39,775 nucleotides of DNA, from the NCBI GenBank assembly GCA_944382895.1, contig CALWNV010000008.1, forward strand, positions 1 through 39,775, written 5' to 3'. Shown in pieces: positions 24,739-33,790 of the stretch. The notes under the pieces were generated by a model that saw nothing but the letters and a program-made list of their open reading frames with translations, was not told where the DNA came from and made no database searches. This DNA is from an uncultured Clostridia bacterium (GTDB lineage: Bacteria; Bacillota; Clostridia; Oscillospirales; UBA644). Position 1 is the first letter of the stretch; each line of letters starts with the position of its first letter. Position numbers and translations under genes: made by a program.

Positions 24739-25574
24739 TCAACCAAAAAAGGATTGTTGCCGTGCATGACATATCATGTTTGGGCAAATGCTCTCTCACG
24801 GTCGCTTTGCCCGTCTTATCAGCTGCCGGACATGAAGTCCTGGCTGTTCCGACAGCAGTTTTATCAACACACACAGGAGGCTTTAAGGGATTTACATTTC
24901 GAGACCTTACCGAAGATCTTATTCCGATAATGAGACACTGGCAAACTCTTAATCTTGAATATGATGCTTTTTATACAGGATATTTAGGTTCAATAAAACA
25001 AGTCGATATAATAGGCGAAATGATACAAAAGCTTAAAACAAAAAATTCTCTTGTTTTTGTTGACCCTGTCATGGCGGACAACGGGAAGCTATACACAGCA
25101 TTTTCTGATGCCTTTCCTGATGAAATGCGACATTTATGCGCCCAAGCAGATATAATATGTCCTAACATCACTGAAGCCGCACTTCTTACAAAAACAGATT
25201 ACAAACAAGGACCTTTCAGCCGTGACTACATAGAAACTCTTTTAAGAAAACTTTCGAATCTCGGACCGAATAAAATCATACTTACTGGTGTGTTTTTCGA
25301 GGAAAAAACCTTAGGTGCGGCATATTTTGATAAAGGACAAACAGGCTATGTTTTCTCTGATAAAATCGACGGTTTTTTTCATGGAACAGGGGATGTTTTC
25401 GCTTCCGCATTTCTCGGTGCGTACCTGAAAAACCACCACAAACAAAAAACACTAAAAATCGCTTTGGATTTAACAGCGGAAAGTATATTACGCACGAAAA
25501 AAGATCCATATAAGAGAACATATGGTGTTAATTTTGAAGCCGGGCTTGGAGATTACGCCTTAAAGACAAATTAA
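24735..25574 (+). CDS. Pyridoxal/pyridoxamine kinase family protein
   Basis: A 279-residue ribokinase-fold enzyme that phosphorylates vitamin B6 vitamers with ATP. The family marks are HDISCLGKCSL near the N-terminus, PTAVLSTHTGGF, FVDPVMADNGKLY and, for catalysis and the anion hole, the Asp in HGTGDVFAS. The length and the DNGKLY motif favour the pdxY/pdxK-like bacterial branch over thiD. A GGGGGA site lies within the mnmA end, and the ATG overlaps its stop. The product, PLP, would serve enzymes such as the DegT-type protein of this window, but the linkage with mnmA is probably only operon economy. Confidence 0.88.
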   Translation: MINQKRIVAVHDISCLGKCSLTVALPVLSAAGHEVLAVPTAVLSTHTGGFKGFTFRDLTEDLIPIMRHWQTLNLEYDAFYTGYLGSIKQVDIIGEMIQKLKTKNSLVFVDPVMADNGKLYTAFSDAFPDEMRHLCAQADIICPNITEAALLTKTDYKQGPFSRDYIETLLRKLSNLGPNKIILTGVFFEEKTLGAAYFDKGQTGYVFSDKIDGFFHGTGDVFASAFLGAYLKNHHKQKTLKIALDLTAESILRTKKDPYKRTYGVNFEAGLGDYALKTN

Positions 25575-25606
25575 AAAATTTTATAGTAAAAAGGAAGGAG
25601 TGCTTT

Positions 25607-26635
25607 ATGAAAAAACTTGCTGTCTGTATTTTTCTTTTAATTACAGTAACATCACTTGCCGTTTTAGCGTTTAACGCCATCCCTCCTGGGCAAGACGATA
25701 AAAAGCTGACAAAAAACGGAGATGTTGACTACAGCGGATCTGTAGAACTTGAAGATGCAATAATGATGTTCCGAAGGACCGCAGGAAAAGAGGTTTTTGA
25801 CGATTTCACTGAAAAAGTCGGAGACATAGACAAGAGCGGAAGTATTGGTATACAGGACACAATGAAAGTTTTTAGACATGTTGCAGGGAAGGAGGAATTA
25901 CCGTTGTTCCCGCTTTTTGAAGATACTCCGATGCCGTATGATCCGGAAACCGAGTATTTCACCCCAAAAACAGAGCTTGAAAAGCTTATAGAACAACCTC
26001 AATTTGACGATTTTGAAATGCAGATACAAAATGAAACCGATGTCGTGCTTTTGGAATATAAAGGGAACGATTCTGATGTTATAATTCCGGAAGGAACCAC
26101 AAAAATCAATCCCCTTGCATTTTATTATAAAACAGAAATTGAAAGTATCTATATTCCCGAATCCGTAACATACATAGGGAATCAGGCGTTTGCAGGATGT
26201 TTCGGGTTAAAGACGATTACCATTCCCGATTCGGTCAAAACAATTGAAAGACGTGCGTTCAACTGCTGTATTTCTCTTGAAAGCGTAAACATACCTAAAA
26301 CCATATCCCTGGCTTCCTCGGATGCTTTCAGCGGTTGCTATAAACTTAAATCTCCTTTTTTTACAGACACTCAAACGTTGATAGACTACCGTATGTATTA
26401 TTATTGTACTTCACTGTCAGAAGTCAATATTCCCGATCAAATAACAACAATCGGCAAAGAGGCGTTCGCATTTTCCTCAATAACTGAAATAACAATTCCC
26501 GAAAGTGTGACATCCATAGCAGACGATGCGTTCAAAGAATGCTCATCACTTTTGCTTATCAAAGGGACTAAAGGCTCTTACGCGGAAACTTTCGCTGCTG
26601 AACATGGAACTTCCTTCGAGGAGGTTTCACAATGA
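25607..26635 (+). CDS. Secreted dockerin plus BspA-like leucine-rich-repeat protein
   Basis: A 342-residue exported protein. The signal peptide (MKKLAVCIFLLITVTSLAVL) is followed by a type I dockerin: two 23-residue Ca2+-loop repeats, GDVDYSGSVELED (38-50) with helix AIMMFRRTAG, and GDIDKSGSIGIQD (72-84) with helix TMKVFRHVAG. After a Pro/Glu linker come about seven BspA/LRR_5 repeats (150-330), with consensus I-P-E/D-S-V-T-x-I-x-x-x-A-F. Dockerins bind cohesins of cellulosome-like scaffolds and the repeats usually bind proteins or glycans, so this may be a docking adaptor. No catalytic domain is seen. AAGGAAGGAG precedes the ATG. The stop overlaps the GH99-like gene as ATGA. Confidence 0.85.
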   Translation: MKKLAVCIFLLITVTSLAVLAFNAIPPGQDDKKLTKNGDVDYSGSVELEDAIMMFRRTAGKEVFDDFTEKVGDIDKSGSIGIQDTMKVFRHVAGKEELPLFPLFEDTPMPYDPETEYFTPKTELEKLIEQPQFDDFEMQIQNETDVVLLEYKGNDSDVIIPEGTTKINPLAFYYKTEIESIYIPESVTYIGNQAFAGCFGLKTITIPDSVKTIERRAFNCCISLESVNIPKTISLASSDAFSGCYKLKSPFFTDTQTLIDYRMYYYCTSLSEVNIPDQITTIGKEAFAFSSITEITIPESVTSIADDAFKECSSLLLIKGTKGSYAETFAAEHGTSFEEVSQ

Positions 26636-28467
26636 AAATAAAACTGTTTTTTTTGCTGGTGATTGTACTTATGTTATCGATTTTTTCGACATCCATGATA
26701 CCGACAGGTGCTTCAAACACAAACAAAACCTCAACAGAAGTTGAAAAAGCGTCATCTTCTACATGGACCGCAACGGACAATCTCGGAAGAACAATTGCGG
26801 ACAATACACAGGCAGGAGATGTCAAACAAGATAAATATGTAGGTCTTTTTTACTGGAACTGGCATGATTCCGGATGGAGAGAATCCGAACTCGCGGTAAA
26901 CAACTCCACAATCATTGAAGCATTCAATGACGAAAACATGTGGAGAGATGCCACACATCCGGCATGGAGCTGGGAATATATGAATCACTCATGGCATGAA
27001 CCCGTTTACGGATATTATCTTTCCACTGACACATGGGTACTACGCAAGCACGCTGAAGTTCTGGCAGATGCGGGAGTAGACGTTATCTTTCTTGACTGCT
27101 CAAACGACACGCACCTGTTTAACAACAGTCTTGATGCGCTTTTCAGAACTTTTCAGCAAGCTTATGATGACGGAGTAAATGTACCCAAAATTTCATTTTT
27201 GCTCAACTTCGGGAGCAACGATGCAAGAAGAACACAGCTTGAGAACCTCTATTCCCGTTATTATCGAGAGGGTCTTTATTCTGACACATGGTTTATATAT
27301 GAGGGAAAGCCGCTGATCCTCGGGGATACCACTTTTTCTTCATCTTACGAATACTATGATGAGATTAAAGACTTTTTTAATTTCCGCGTGATGGATCCTA
27401 TTTACACAAATATTACCAACCCCGCGGCTTGGACATGGTCCAACCTTTACCCACAACATATTGCTTACAGGAGAGAAGATAAAAAAAGAGTCCCTGAACA
27501 AATTTCTGTAAGTGTCGCGATGAACTGCAACCACCAAGGAGGGCTCAGCGCGTCAAACGCTGGAACCGGACAGGTAAACGGACGAACATACACTGTTCAA
27601 AACGGATACGATACACGAATAAACGCGGTTGAATACGGCGCGCATTTTGCCGAGCAGTTTGAATATGCTATAGAACAAGACCCCGAGTTTATTTTTATAA
27701 CAGGATGGAACGAAAGAGTCGCTATGAGATTCCCCGAATGGTGCGGAACTGCGAACGGGTTCGCCGATCAGTTTTCCGTCGAATTCAGCCGAGATATAGA
27801 ATTTTCCAAAACACAACTCAAAGATTCCTATTATTATCAGATGGTTGACTATATACGCAAATTTAAAGGAACCGAACCGGCACCAACAGCCTCCGAACCA
27901 AAAGTTATCGACATAAATTCGGAAAAAGATATGTGGGCAGACGTTTCTCCAGAATACATAGCATATCAGGGCAATACTTTTGACCGAGACTGTGACGGCT
28001 ACGGCGGGTTGCACTATTACAACACAACCGGAAGAAATGATATCATAAGCGCAAAAGTCGCGAGAGACAGTGAAAATATTTATTTTATGGTAGAGACAAA
28101 AGATGATCTTTCGCCCCGAAGCGACGACGCGTGGATGCGGCTGCTGATAGATGTGGACAACAGCGAAAACAACTGGGAAACTTTTGAATATATCGTGAAC
28201 AGGGAAAGTCCTACAGACATGGCCGTTTTAGAGCGTTCGACCGGAGGTTGGAACTGGGAAACTGTCGGAGAAGTTTATTACAGTATAAAAGGTAACCGTC
28301 TGCAAATAAAAATCCCCAAAGCAATGCTCGGAATCGATGGCAATGCTTTTTCACTTAACTTCAAATGGTCGGACAACATGCAAAATGACGGAGATATAAT
28401 GGACTTTTATATTAACGGGGATGTAGCTCCGAGCGGAAGGTTCAAATACAGATTTATATGCGAATAA
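26632..28467 (+). CDS. Secreted GH99/WbsX-like protein with CBM9-like C-terminus
   Basis: A 611-residue exported protein. Residues 1-30 are a signal peptide; a Ser/Thr-rich linker follows. The barrel (about 60-420) has VGLFYWNWHDSGW, EPVYGYYLS, LRKHAEVLADAGVDVIFLDCSN and FITGWNER, with Trp359-Asn360-Glu361 matching the WNE of GH99/WbsX-like proteins. The C-terminal CBM9-like module begins near 430 (KVIDINSEKDMW) and includes SAKVARDSENIYFMVETKDD and FEYIVNR. It is a full-length paralogue of the cytoplasmic protein at 9423, but the last residue of the motif is Arg where that copy has Trp. It has no dockerin of its own. GAGGAGG lies before the ATG, inside the end of the dockerin gene. The glycan substrate is unknown. 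Confidence 0.8.
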   Translation: MKIKLFFLLVIVLMLSIFSTSMIPTGASNTNKTSTEVEKASSSTWTATDNLGRTIADNTQAGDVKQDKYVGLFYWNWHDSGWRESELAVNNSTIIEAFNDENMWRDATHPAWSWEYMNHSWHEPVYGYYLSTDTWVLRKHAEVLADAGVDVIFLDCSNDTHLFNNSLDALFRTFQQAYDDGVNVPKISFLLNFGSNDARRTQLENLYSRYYREGLYSDTWFIYEGKPLILGDTTFSSSYEYYDEIKDFFNFRVMDPIYTNITNPAAWTWSNLYPQHIAYRREDKKRVPEQISVSVAMNCNHQGGLSASNAGTGQVNGRTYTVQNGYDTRINAVEYGAHFAEQFEYAIEQDPEFIFITGWNERVAMRFPEWCGTANGFADQFSVEFSRDIEFSKTQLKDSYYYQMVDYIRKFKGTEPAPTASEPKVIDINSEKDMWADVSPEYIAYQGNTFDRDCDGYGGLHYYNTTGRNDIISAKVARDSENIYFMVETKDDLSPRSDDAWMRLLIDVDNSENNWETFEYIVNRESPTDMAVLERSTGGWNWETVGEVYYSIKGNRLQIKIPKAMLGIDGNAFSLNFKWSDNMQNDGDIMDFYINGDVAPSGRFKYRFICE

Positions 28468-28470
28468 AAA

Positions 28471-28515
28471 ACAAAAGATTCGGCGGCTAGAATCCGGTCG
28501 CCGAATCTTTTGTTT
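28471..28515. terminator. Bidirectional terminator between GH99-like and CPBP genes
   Basis: ACAAAAGATTCGGCG (28471-28485) pairs perfectly with CGCCGAATCTTTTGT (28499-28513), with a T-run or A-run on each side. It lies between the two converging genes. Confidence 0.85.
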
Positions 28516-28538
28516 GTAAAATTTTTCAAAAAAACCAA

Positions 28539-29564
28539 TCAACGTTCATCCATATAAATTTCTGTCAAAACAGGTAATTCGGATTCCGATTCTTCTTTTG
28601 GTTTTTTTATATAAAGAAAAAACACCTCAAAAACAGTTATAAAAATCAGTATCCACAGCCCAAAAGCCCCGAAAAACGCTTTCAAACTGTCTTTCACAGA
28701 AAAACCTTTTTCGTTTCTTTCAACTTTGAACCCGTAAACAGAAAAAAGAATTGCCAAACAAACAAGCCCTATGACAGCTCCTGCCAAAGCTATAAAAGGC
28801 ATTACCGAATCATATAAAGAAAAATCCGTACTTTTTATAACATACAACACCGCAATCAGGCCGTTCAAAAGCCCGTTCGCAATATATGAAACCATGATCG
28901 TTTTTGCCTTAAGACATAACCAACCGCTTATAAGGCCGGTTAAAAAAATATACGGCATCTGCAAAAAAGACAGATGTGAAAAACTGTTTATAAGGGCCGC
29001 GATGATAACAGCAAAAACATAGCTGTCTTTTTTTATTTCCGTCATCACTATCCCGCGAAAAGTTATTTCCGTAAAAAACGCAGGAATTATCGCAGAAAAA
29101 ACAACAAATGAGACATATGTGACCGGAGAGTTCCCTAACAGCGGCAGATTTTCATTTATTATATATCCGGCATCACGCATTGAAAAAACGATAAAAGAGC
29201 TAAGATACCAAACACAAACACCTATTCCCATTACGGATAAAGAGCCAAGAATATAATGTCCCGCGCTTGCCTCAGAATTTTTGCATGAAAAATATCTTCC
29301 CGCAGAACGGTTTTTCACGACTACAAAAATCAAAAACGGAGCATATAAAGCCACTCCCTGATAAAGCATTGCAAAACCCTGTCTGAGACAAATAACTGCC
29401 GTTGTTTCCCGAAACCGATCGAAAACAGCAGGAACAGGAACAGAAAACAGAGCCTGAGAAAGACATATGAAGCAACTCATTACAAGCAACAAGTTAAATG
29501 CATCCTTAACATACGCGCGATGTTCTTGCTCAGCAAAGGTCATAAATCTATCTCTTTTTCTCAT
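28539..29564 (-). CDS. CPBP-family membrane protein (CAAX-protease-like)
   Basis: A 341-residue protein with about eight hydrophobic helices. A CPBP (Abi/CAAX protease) core is visible: FFTEITFRGIVM holds E-x-x-x-R of the first motif but only one of the usual two glutamates, SFSHLS supplies the second-motif histidine, and SYIANGLLNG stands at the third motif without the expected His. Family members cleave prenylated or other proteins in the membrane, in bacteria often for bacteriocin maturation or immunity; with those changes activity is uncertain. The ATG overlaps the trmL stop as ATGA with GGGGAG eight bases before it. The charged C-terminal tail is cytosolic. Confidence 0.8.
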   Translation of the reverse strand: MRKRDRFMTFAEQEHRAYVKDAFNLLLVMSCFICLSQALFSVPVPAVFDRFRETTAVICLRQGFAMLYQGVALYAPFLIFVVVKNRSAGRYFSCKNSEASAGHYILGSLSVMGIGVCVWYLSSFIVFSMRDAGYIINENLPLLGNSPVTYVSFVVFSAIIPAFFTEITFRGIVMTEIKKDSYVFAVIIAALINSFSHLSFLQMPYIFLTGLISGWLCLKAKTIMVSYIANGLLNGLIAVLYVIKSTDFSLYDSVMPFIALAGAVIGLVCLAILFSVYGFKVERNEKGFSVKDSLKAFFGAFGLWILIFITVFEVFFLYIKKPKEESESELPVLTEIYMDER

Positions 29565-30046
29565 CGGATCAACTCCCCCCGCTCTTCAAGCCCCTCAAAC
29601 CCGGATTGGCGAAGAGCCTCATAAAGAATAATCGCAACCGAATTTGAAAGATTCAGGCTTCTGAGCGTTTTTCGCATAGGAATTCTGACACAGTCGGAAT
29701 ACCTGTCTCTTAAAAGCCATTCCGGCAACCCTTTTGTTTCCTTCCCGAAAACAATATAACAGTTTTCAGGATACTCCACCTCCGAATAAGATTTATCCGC
29801 TTTTGTCGAAGCAAATCTTACCGGTGAGCCTTCGGCATATCTCAAAAAATCATCAAGGCTCTCATGTATACGCAGATCAAGTAACGGCCAATAATCAAGC
29901 CCGGCTCTTTTCACATGTTTTTCGTCAAGCTCGAACATCATCGGCTTGACAATATGAAGGGAAGCTCCCGTACACGCGCAGGTCCTGGCTATATTACCGG
30001 TATTTTGAGGTATTTCAGGTTCGACCAAAACTATATTATAATGCAT
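29561..30046 (-). CDS. trmL: TrmL, tRNA (cytidine/uridine-34)-2'-O-methyltransferase
   Basis: A 161-residue SPOUT methyltransferase that methylates the ribose of the wobble base in tRNA-Leu isoacceptors using S-adenosylmethionine. The motifs are in order: EPEIPQNTGNIARTC at the N-terminus, VFGKETKGLP in the middle, and the trefoil-knot RIPM...RSLNLSNSVAIILYEA at the C-terminus. The start MHYNIVLVEP at 30046 matches the family; the frame runs 16 codons further upstream, but without conserved residues. GGTGGATAGG is the ribosome site. It is coupled to the CPBP gene downstream by a four-base overlap. Confidence 0.93.
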   Translation of the reverse strand: MHYNIVLVEPEIPQNTGNIARTCACTGASLHIVKPMMFELDEKHVKRAGLDYWPLLDLRIHESLDDFLRYAEGSPVRFASTKADKSYSEVEYPENCYIVFGKETKGLPEWLLRDRYSDCVRIPMRKTLRSLNLSNSVAIILYEALRQSGFEGLEERGELIR

Positions 30047-30109
30047 AAGACCTATCCACCATATATTTTTCCCTGTCAAAAACGAACTAAACAAAATATT
30101 TTCATTATT

Positions 30110-30138
30110 ATTTTACCACACAGCATATGTATTTTCAA
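30110..30138 (-). promoter_or_regulatory. Promoter of trmL
   Basis: On the minus strand TTGAAA (30138-30133), 17 bases, TAAAAT (30115-30110), about 65 bases before the trmL start. Confidence 0.55.
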
Positions 30139-30198
30139 GACTGTCCGGTCATAAAATGAAAAAAAATTATAAACTTATAAATAATTCATATAAAAGGC

Positions 30199-30227
30199 TT
30201 GAAATTTTACATATTTTATAGTATCAT
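30199..30227 (+). promoter_or_regulatory. Probable promoter of the small membrane protein and MutS-like gene
   Basis: TTGAAA (30199-30204), 17 bases, TATCAT (30222-30227). A TATAAT at 30227-30232 paired with TTTACA (30206-30211, 15-base spacer) is an alternative. Confidence 0.5.
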
Positions 30228-30264
30228 ATAATGTGTAATGAAAAATATCGAGGAGGCTTTACAT

Positions 30265-30591
30265 ATGGCAGACAAGGAAAATAACGGTATTACCATATTT
30301 AATGTTCCGGACGAGCCCAAATTTATAAGAACGCCTCGAAAATCTCTTTTAGGTTTTGCGGGAGCCATGGCTCTTGTACTGGGGGCTCTTTCCGGCCTTT
30401 CTTTCGGAACATCCATAGGAGGGCTTATGCTTATTTTTATGGCGCCGCTATGGATGGTCGTTATTTTTATGATAATCAAATTTTTATCCGTATGGCACGC
30501 TTATAAATATTCAAGAATTATGCTACTGGCAATTTACCTGATTGTATGTATAATAGTACCCTTGGTAATGTTTATCCTGCAAAGAGCCTGA
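30265..30591 (+). CDS. Small three-helix membrane protein, unknown
   Basis: A 108-residue protein that I do not recognise. About 25 charged N-terminal residues (MADKENNGITIFNVPDEPKF) precede three hydrophobic segments: FAGAMALVLGALSGLSFGTSIGG, MLIFMAPLWMVVIFMIIKFL and IMLLAIYLIVCIIVPLVMFI. It ends in a short basic tail. AGGAGG lies eight bases before the ATG at 30265; the frame is open nine codons further upstream through that site. It comes 49 bases before the MutS-like gene on the same strand, so they are probably co-transcribed. Confidence 0.75.
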   Translation: MADKENNGITIFNVPDEPKFIRTPRKSLLGFAGAMALVLGALSGLSFGTSIGGLMLIFMAPLWMVVIFMIIKFLSVWHAYKYSRIMLLAIYLIVCIIVPLVMFILQRA

Positions 30592-30640
30592 TTTACACGT
30601 AAGAATAATTTTTATCGATAAAGATATGGGAGGAAAAACA

Positions 30641-32218
30641 ATGAGTGTTGATTTACTTTATCCTAACGAGGAAGCAAAATCAAAAAAACTTACTAACACC
30701 GCTTTTTATAACGATCTTGGTTTTGACCACGCCTTGTTTTTTGGCACGCTTCGCCTTTTCGGAAGCATAAATGAAACAAATAAAGTTTTGGATTATTTGA
30801 CTTACGACATACCTACCATTAAATACAGACAAGATGTTTTTGATGATCTTATGACCTGTAAGGATTTCCGAACATCTCTTGAAAAACTGATGCCCAGACT
30901 TATAGAACTCATAGACCTTAAAAACCAGCGTGTAAAAGAGGGAGACACAGCAGCACATCTTTACAGCATCTGTGAAATGGATCTTTATTTTGAGACACTT
31001 ATCTCTCTCAACGAAACATTACAAGACGCAAAAAATCAATATAAATCCGAAGGAATTAAAAATCTTGCGGAATTTATAAATAAAACCGTAAACGATGAAG
31101 AATTCAAAACCATGCGTGAACGCATGAGCGAAGCTTCGCAAACAGTAAAGGGTATTAAAAGCGTAACTCTCGGTGTAAACCTTGACGCACAGTTAAGACC
31201 TAAAGAAGCCGGGATACTTTCAGTCAATAACGAAGTATTCAAAGCGGGAAATGTAATGGATAAAATCCTGCGCGTGGATTTCAAAAACGATGGTTTCTAC
31301 TGTACAACTCCTCTTGACGGAATAACAAAAGGAATGACTCCTGAGGAAGCGGATAATTTCTTTATGTCGCTTGACGCGTCTCTTGATGCGGTTTTTTCCT
31401 CACTGATCAAAAAATGGTCTCCCATGGTAAAAGATTATATGTCCAAAAACACTGATTTCCTTGCGAATATCGTAGACCAGCTCTCTTTCTATATCGCGGG
31501 TGTAGCAATGATGGAAAAACTCAGAATATTCAGAATGCATATATGCAAGCCCGAAATAAAGCCCATAGAAGAAAAACAATGTCATATCACCGGGCTTTAC
31601 AATCCGCTCCATATACTTAAAGAAGGCGCGCGTGATTATGCGGTAAACAGCATTGTTTTTGACCAGTTCGGAGGTCTTTACATCCTTACAGGTCCGTCAC
31701 GCAGCGGCAAAACACTTTTCTCAAACGCGCTCGGTGTTGCCCAGATATTCTTTCAGCTTGGTTTCTATGTCCCGGCTGACAACGCTGTCATGAGCCCGGT
31801 GAAAAACCTTCTTGTCCACAGCCCGAAGATAACCGCAGCAGAAAAGAATCGTACCAAGGTTATTGAGGAATGTGAAAAGCTCGGGGAAATCGTAAAAGAC
31901 CTTGAAGAATACACAATGAATATCATTGACCAATCTCTTGAATGCGCGAACCCGGGAGAAGCTTCATATATCCTTTCCCAGATCATACTGAATTCAGCAA
32001 AAGCGAAAGCTTTAGGAATAATCTCCACAGATCTTTCAGAATTGGGAGAACAGACGGATGAATTTAACGCGCAGATCAAAGACGGTTCCAAAGTCGATAC
32101 TTTAGTAATGAAAACGGAAAACGACAGACCAGTCTTTATCGTTGAAAGACAAAGACCCGAAAGCGCGCAGTTTGTCCGTGAAATTTCCGATAAATACGGT
32201 CTTACCGCAAAATTGTAA
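30641..32218 (+). CDS. MutS-family ATPase, short divergent form
   Basis: A 525-residue protein with the MutS core and ATPase domains but no mismatch-recognition domain; an N-terminal all-helical lever/clamp-like region (about 1-330) precedes the ATPase. Walker A is TGPSRSGKT (351-358 for GPSRSGKT). At the expected Walker B the sequence is MNIIDQS (Asp430-Gln431), so the usual catalytic Glu of the D-E pair is Gln, and the following TH motif reads STDL. If the alignment is right, ATP would bind but be hydrolysed poorly. Such short MutS relatives are common in Clostridia; their role is not well defined, so mismatch repair should not be assumed. The start at 30641 has GGGAGG before it; an upstream ATG at 30626 would place the site inside the gene. 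Confidence 0.8.
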   Translation: MSVDLLYPNEEAKSKKLTNTAFYNDLGFDHALFFGTLRLFGSINETNKVLDYLTYDIPTIKYRQDVFDDLMTCKDFRTSLEKLMPRLIELIDLKNQRVKEGDTAAHLYSICEMDLYFETLISLNETLQDAKNQYKSEGIKNLAEFINKTVNDEEFKTMRERMSEASQTVKGIKSVTLGVNLDAQLRPKEAGILSVNNEVFKAGNVMDKILRVDFKNDGFYCTTPLDGITKGMTPEEADNFFMSLDASLDAVFSSLIKKWSPMVKDYMSKNTDFLANIVDQLSFYIAGVAMMEKLRIFRMHICKPEIKPIEEKQCHITGLYNPLHILKEGARDYAVNSIVFDQFGGLYILTGPSRSGKTLFSNALGVAQIFFQLGFYVPADNAVMSPVKNLLVHSPKITAAEKNRTKVIEECEKLGEIVKDLEEYTMNIIDQSLECANPGEASYILSQIILNSAKAKALGIISTDLSELGEQTDEFNAQIKDGSKVDTLVMKTENDRPVFIVERQRPESAQFVREISDKYGLTAKL

Positions 32219-32247
32219 TGCAAATTTATATTTTATATTTTTATCTG

Positions 32248-32283
32248 AAAAAATCCGGCGCTTATAAAGGCGTCGGATTTTTT
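32248..32283 (+). terminator. Terminator after the MutS-like gene
   Basis: AAAAAATCCGGCGC pairs with GCGTCGGATTTTTT (one G-T pair) with a short loop, 30 bases after the stop. A-runs and T-runs make it active from both sides. Confidence 0.8.
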
Positions 32284-32468
32284 CGTCCGAAAAAAATTTT
32301 TATCTGGGACAAAAACTTTTGCGCTTTTCATATTTTTTGCAAAGTCAATATTCTTTTTAAGTAAATAAATTTTTATCTGATAAATAAAATCAGACAGAGC
32401 GAAAATTTTATCAAAACAACAAGAACCATGACTTCATATCTGCTGCAAAAAAGAACAGATAAAAAATT

Positions 32469-32512
32469 AACCCTCTCTTCACCGTGATATAAATCAATGT
32501 AAAAAGAGGGTT
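32469..32512 (-). terminator. Probable terminator after clpX
   Basis: AACCCTCTCTT (32469-32479) pairs with AAAAGAGGGTT (32502-32512) around a loop of about 22 bases. On the minus strand the stem is followed by a T-rich AATTTTTT. The long loop lowers confidence. Confidence 0.5.
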
Positions 32513-32548
32513 TCCAAAAACAATTTTCAAAGCTTCTTTCAATGAACT

Positions 32549-33787
32549 TTACGCAGATTTTTCTCGTTTATACAAAGGTTCTCCGCCTTTTTCTATATAC
32601 CGTCTCGTTACCGTCACTTTTTTAATAGTTTTATCAGAGGGAACCTCAAACATTATCTTTGTCATTGCGCTTTCAACTATAGAACGAAGCCCTCTCGCTC
32701 CGGTATCACGCAAAACCGCTTTTTCGGCAATAGCTTCTATCGCGCCTTTTTCAAAAACAAGATCAACGCCATCCATTTTCAAAAGCTTTTTATACTGTTT
32801 CACAAGCGAGTTTTTAGGCTTGGTAAGAATTGATATCAAAGCCTGTTTATCAAGCTTATCAAGAGCGACTGTCACGGGAAGGCGCCCGACAAGCTCAGGA
32901 ATAAGGCCAAATTTTATCAAATCATGCGCCTCGCATTGTCTCAGATAAAACGCTGCGTCATTTTCTTTTTTTGTCTTTATCTCGCTTTCGAAACCTATCG
33001 TTGTCCCAGCCATACGCTTCTGGATTATCTTTTCAAGACCGTCAAAAGCCCCGCCACAAATAAAAAGGATATTCTTAGTATCTATCTGAATAAATTCCTG
33101 ATTAGGATGTTTTCTTCCTCCCTGGGGAGGAACATTTGAAACAGTCCCTTCCAAAATCTTCAAAAGAGCCTGTTGAACACCTTCTCCGGAAACATCCCTT
33201 GTAATGGAGGTGTTCTCGCTCCTGCGGGAAATTTTATCGATCTCATCAACATAAATGATACCGTATTGCGCAGCCTCTACATCAAAATCAGCTGCCTGAA
33301 GAAGCCGAAGCAAAATATTTTCAACATCTTCGCCTACATAGCCCGCTTCCGTCAATGTCGTAGCGTCGGCTATAGCAAACGGAACATTGAGAATCTTGGC
33401 TAAAACCTGCGCGAGGAGAGTTTTCCCCGACCCTGTCGGACCAAGCATCAAAACATTGCTTTTAACAATTTCAACATCGTCGTCTGACGGGGTGAAAACT
33501 CTTTTATAATGATTATATACTGCCACGGCAAGCGCTGTCTTAGCTTCATCCTGACCTATTACATACTCATCAAAAATATTTTTAATTTCCGAGGGCGTAT
33601 GCATATTTATTTTAAACTCGTTTTTCTTTTTACGAGTTTTCGCGCTGCGGTATGAACGAAGATACTCATTACAGGTTTCAAGACATTCATCACATATAAA
33701 AATACCGTCAACAAGGCCCGCAACAAAAAGCCTTGTGGGATCCGCGTCCGTTTGTCCGCAAAACGCGCATTGTTTCACAGTAGCCAT
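32549..33787 (-). CDS. clpX: ClpX, unfoldase subunit of ClpXP
   Basis: A 412-residue AAA+ unfoldase that recognises tagged proteins and threads them into ClpP. The N-terminal zinc-binding domain has four cysteines (Cys7, Cys10, Cys32, Cys35). Walker A is GPTGSGKT (116-123), Walker [11 protein letters not shown], the pore loop YVGED, and the ClpP-docking IGF loop is present as TTIGFESE. Sensor 2 lies in the GARGLRS segment. AAAAGG precedes the ATG and only three bases separate it from clpP, so the two are one transcript with tig upstream. A terminator-like hairpin follows. Confidence 0.97.
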   Translation of the reverse strand: MATVKQCAFCGQTDADPTRLFVAGLVDGIFICDECLETCNEYLRSYRSAKTRKKKNEFKINMHTPSEIKNIFDEYVIGQDEAKTALAVAVYNHYKRVFTPSDDDVEIVKSNVLMLGPTGSGKTLLAQVLAKILNVPFAIADATTLTEAGYVGEDVENILLRLLQAADFDVEAAQYGIIYVDEIDKISRRSENTSITRDVSGEGVQQALLKILEGTVSNVPPQGGRKHPNQEFIQIDTKNILFICGGAFDGLEKIIQKRMAGTTIGFESEIKTKKENDAAFYLRQCEAHDLIKFGLIPELVGRLPVTVALDKLDKQALISILTKPKNSLVKQYKKLLKMDGVDLVFEKGAIEAIAEKAVLRDTGARGLRSIVESAMTKIMFEVPSDKTIKKVTVTRRYIEKGGEPLYKREKSA

Positions 33788-33790
33788 AAA

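Larger units (their letters stand above)
32219..32548. other. 330-base intergenic region between converging genes
   Basis: Two terminators occupy its ends. The middle, about 32284-32460, is A+T-rich; I find only a weak six-base inverted repeat (TCTGAT/ATCAGA at 32376-32394) and no coding frame. Confidence 0.6.

Noticed and set aside
25607..26635. Considered an EF-hand calcium sensor rather than a dockerin.
   Set aside because: The paired 12-residue loops each end in Asp and are followed by the F-R-x-x-A-G helix spacing typical of type I dockerins; EF-hands have a longer helix before the loop.
32376..32394. TCTGAT/ATCAGA repeat in the gap between the MutS-like gene and clpX.
   Set aside because: Six base pairs only, no T-run and no matching gene; the stronger hairpins at both ends explain termination.
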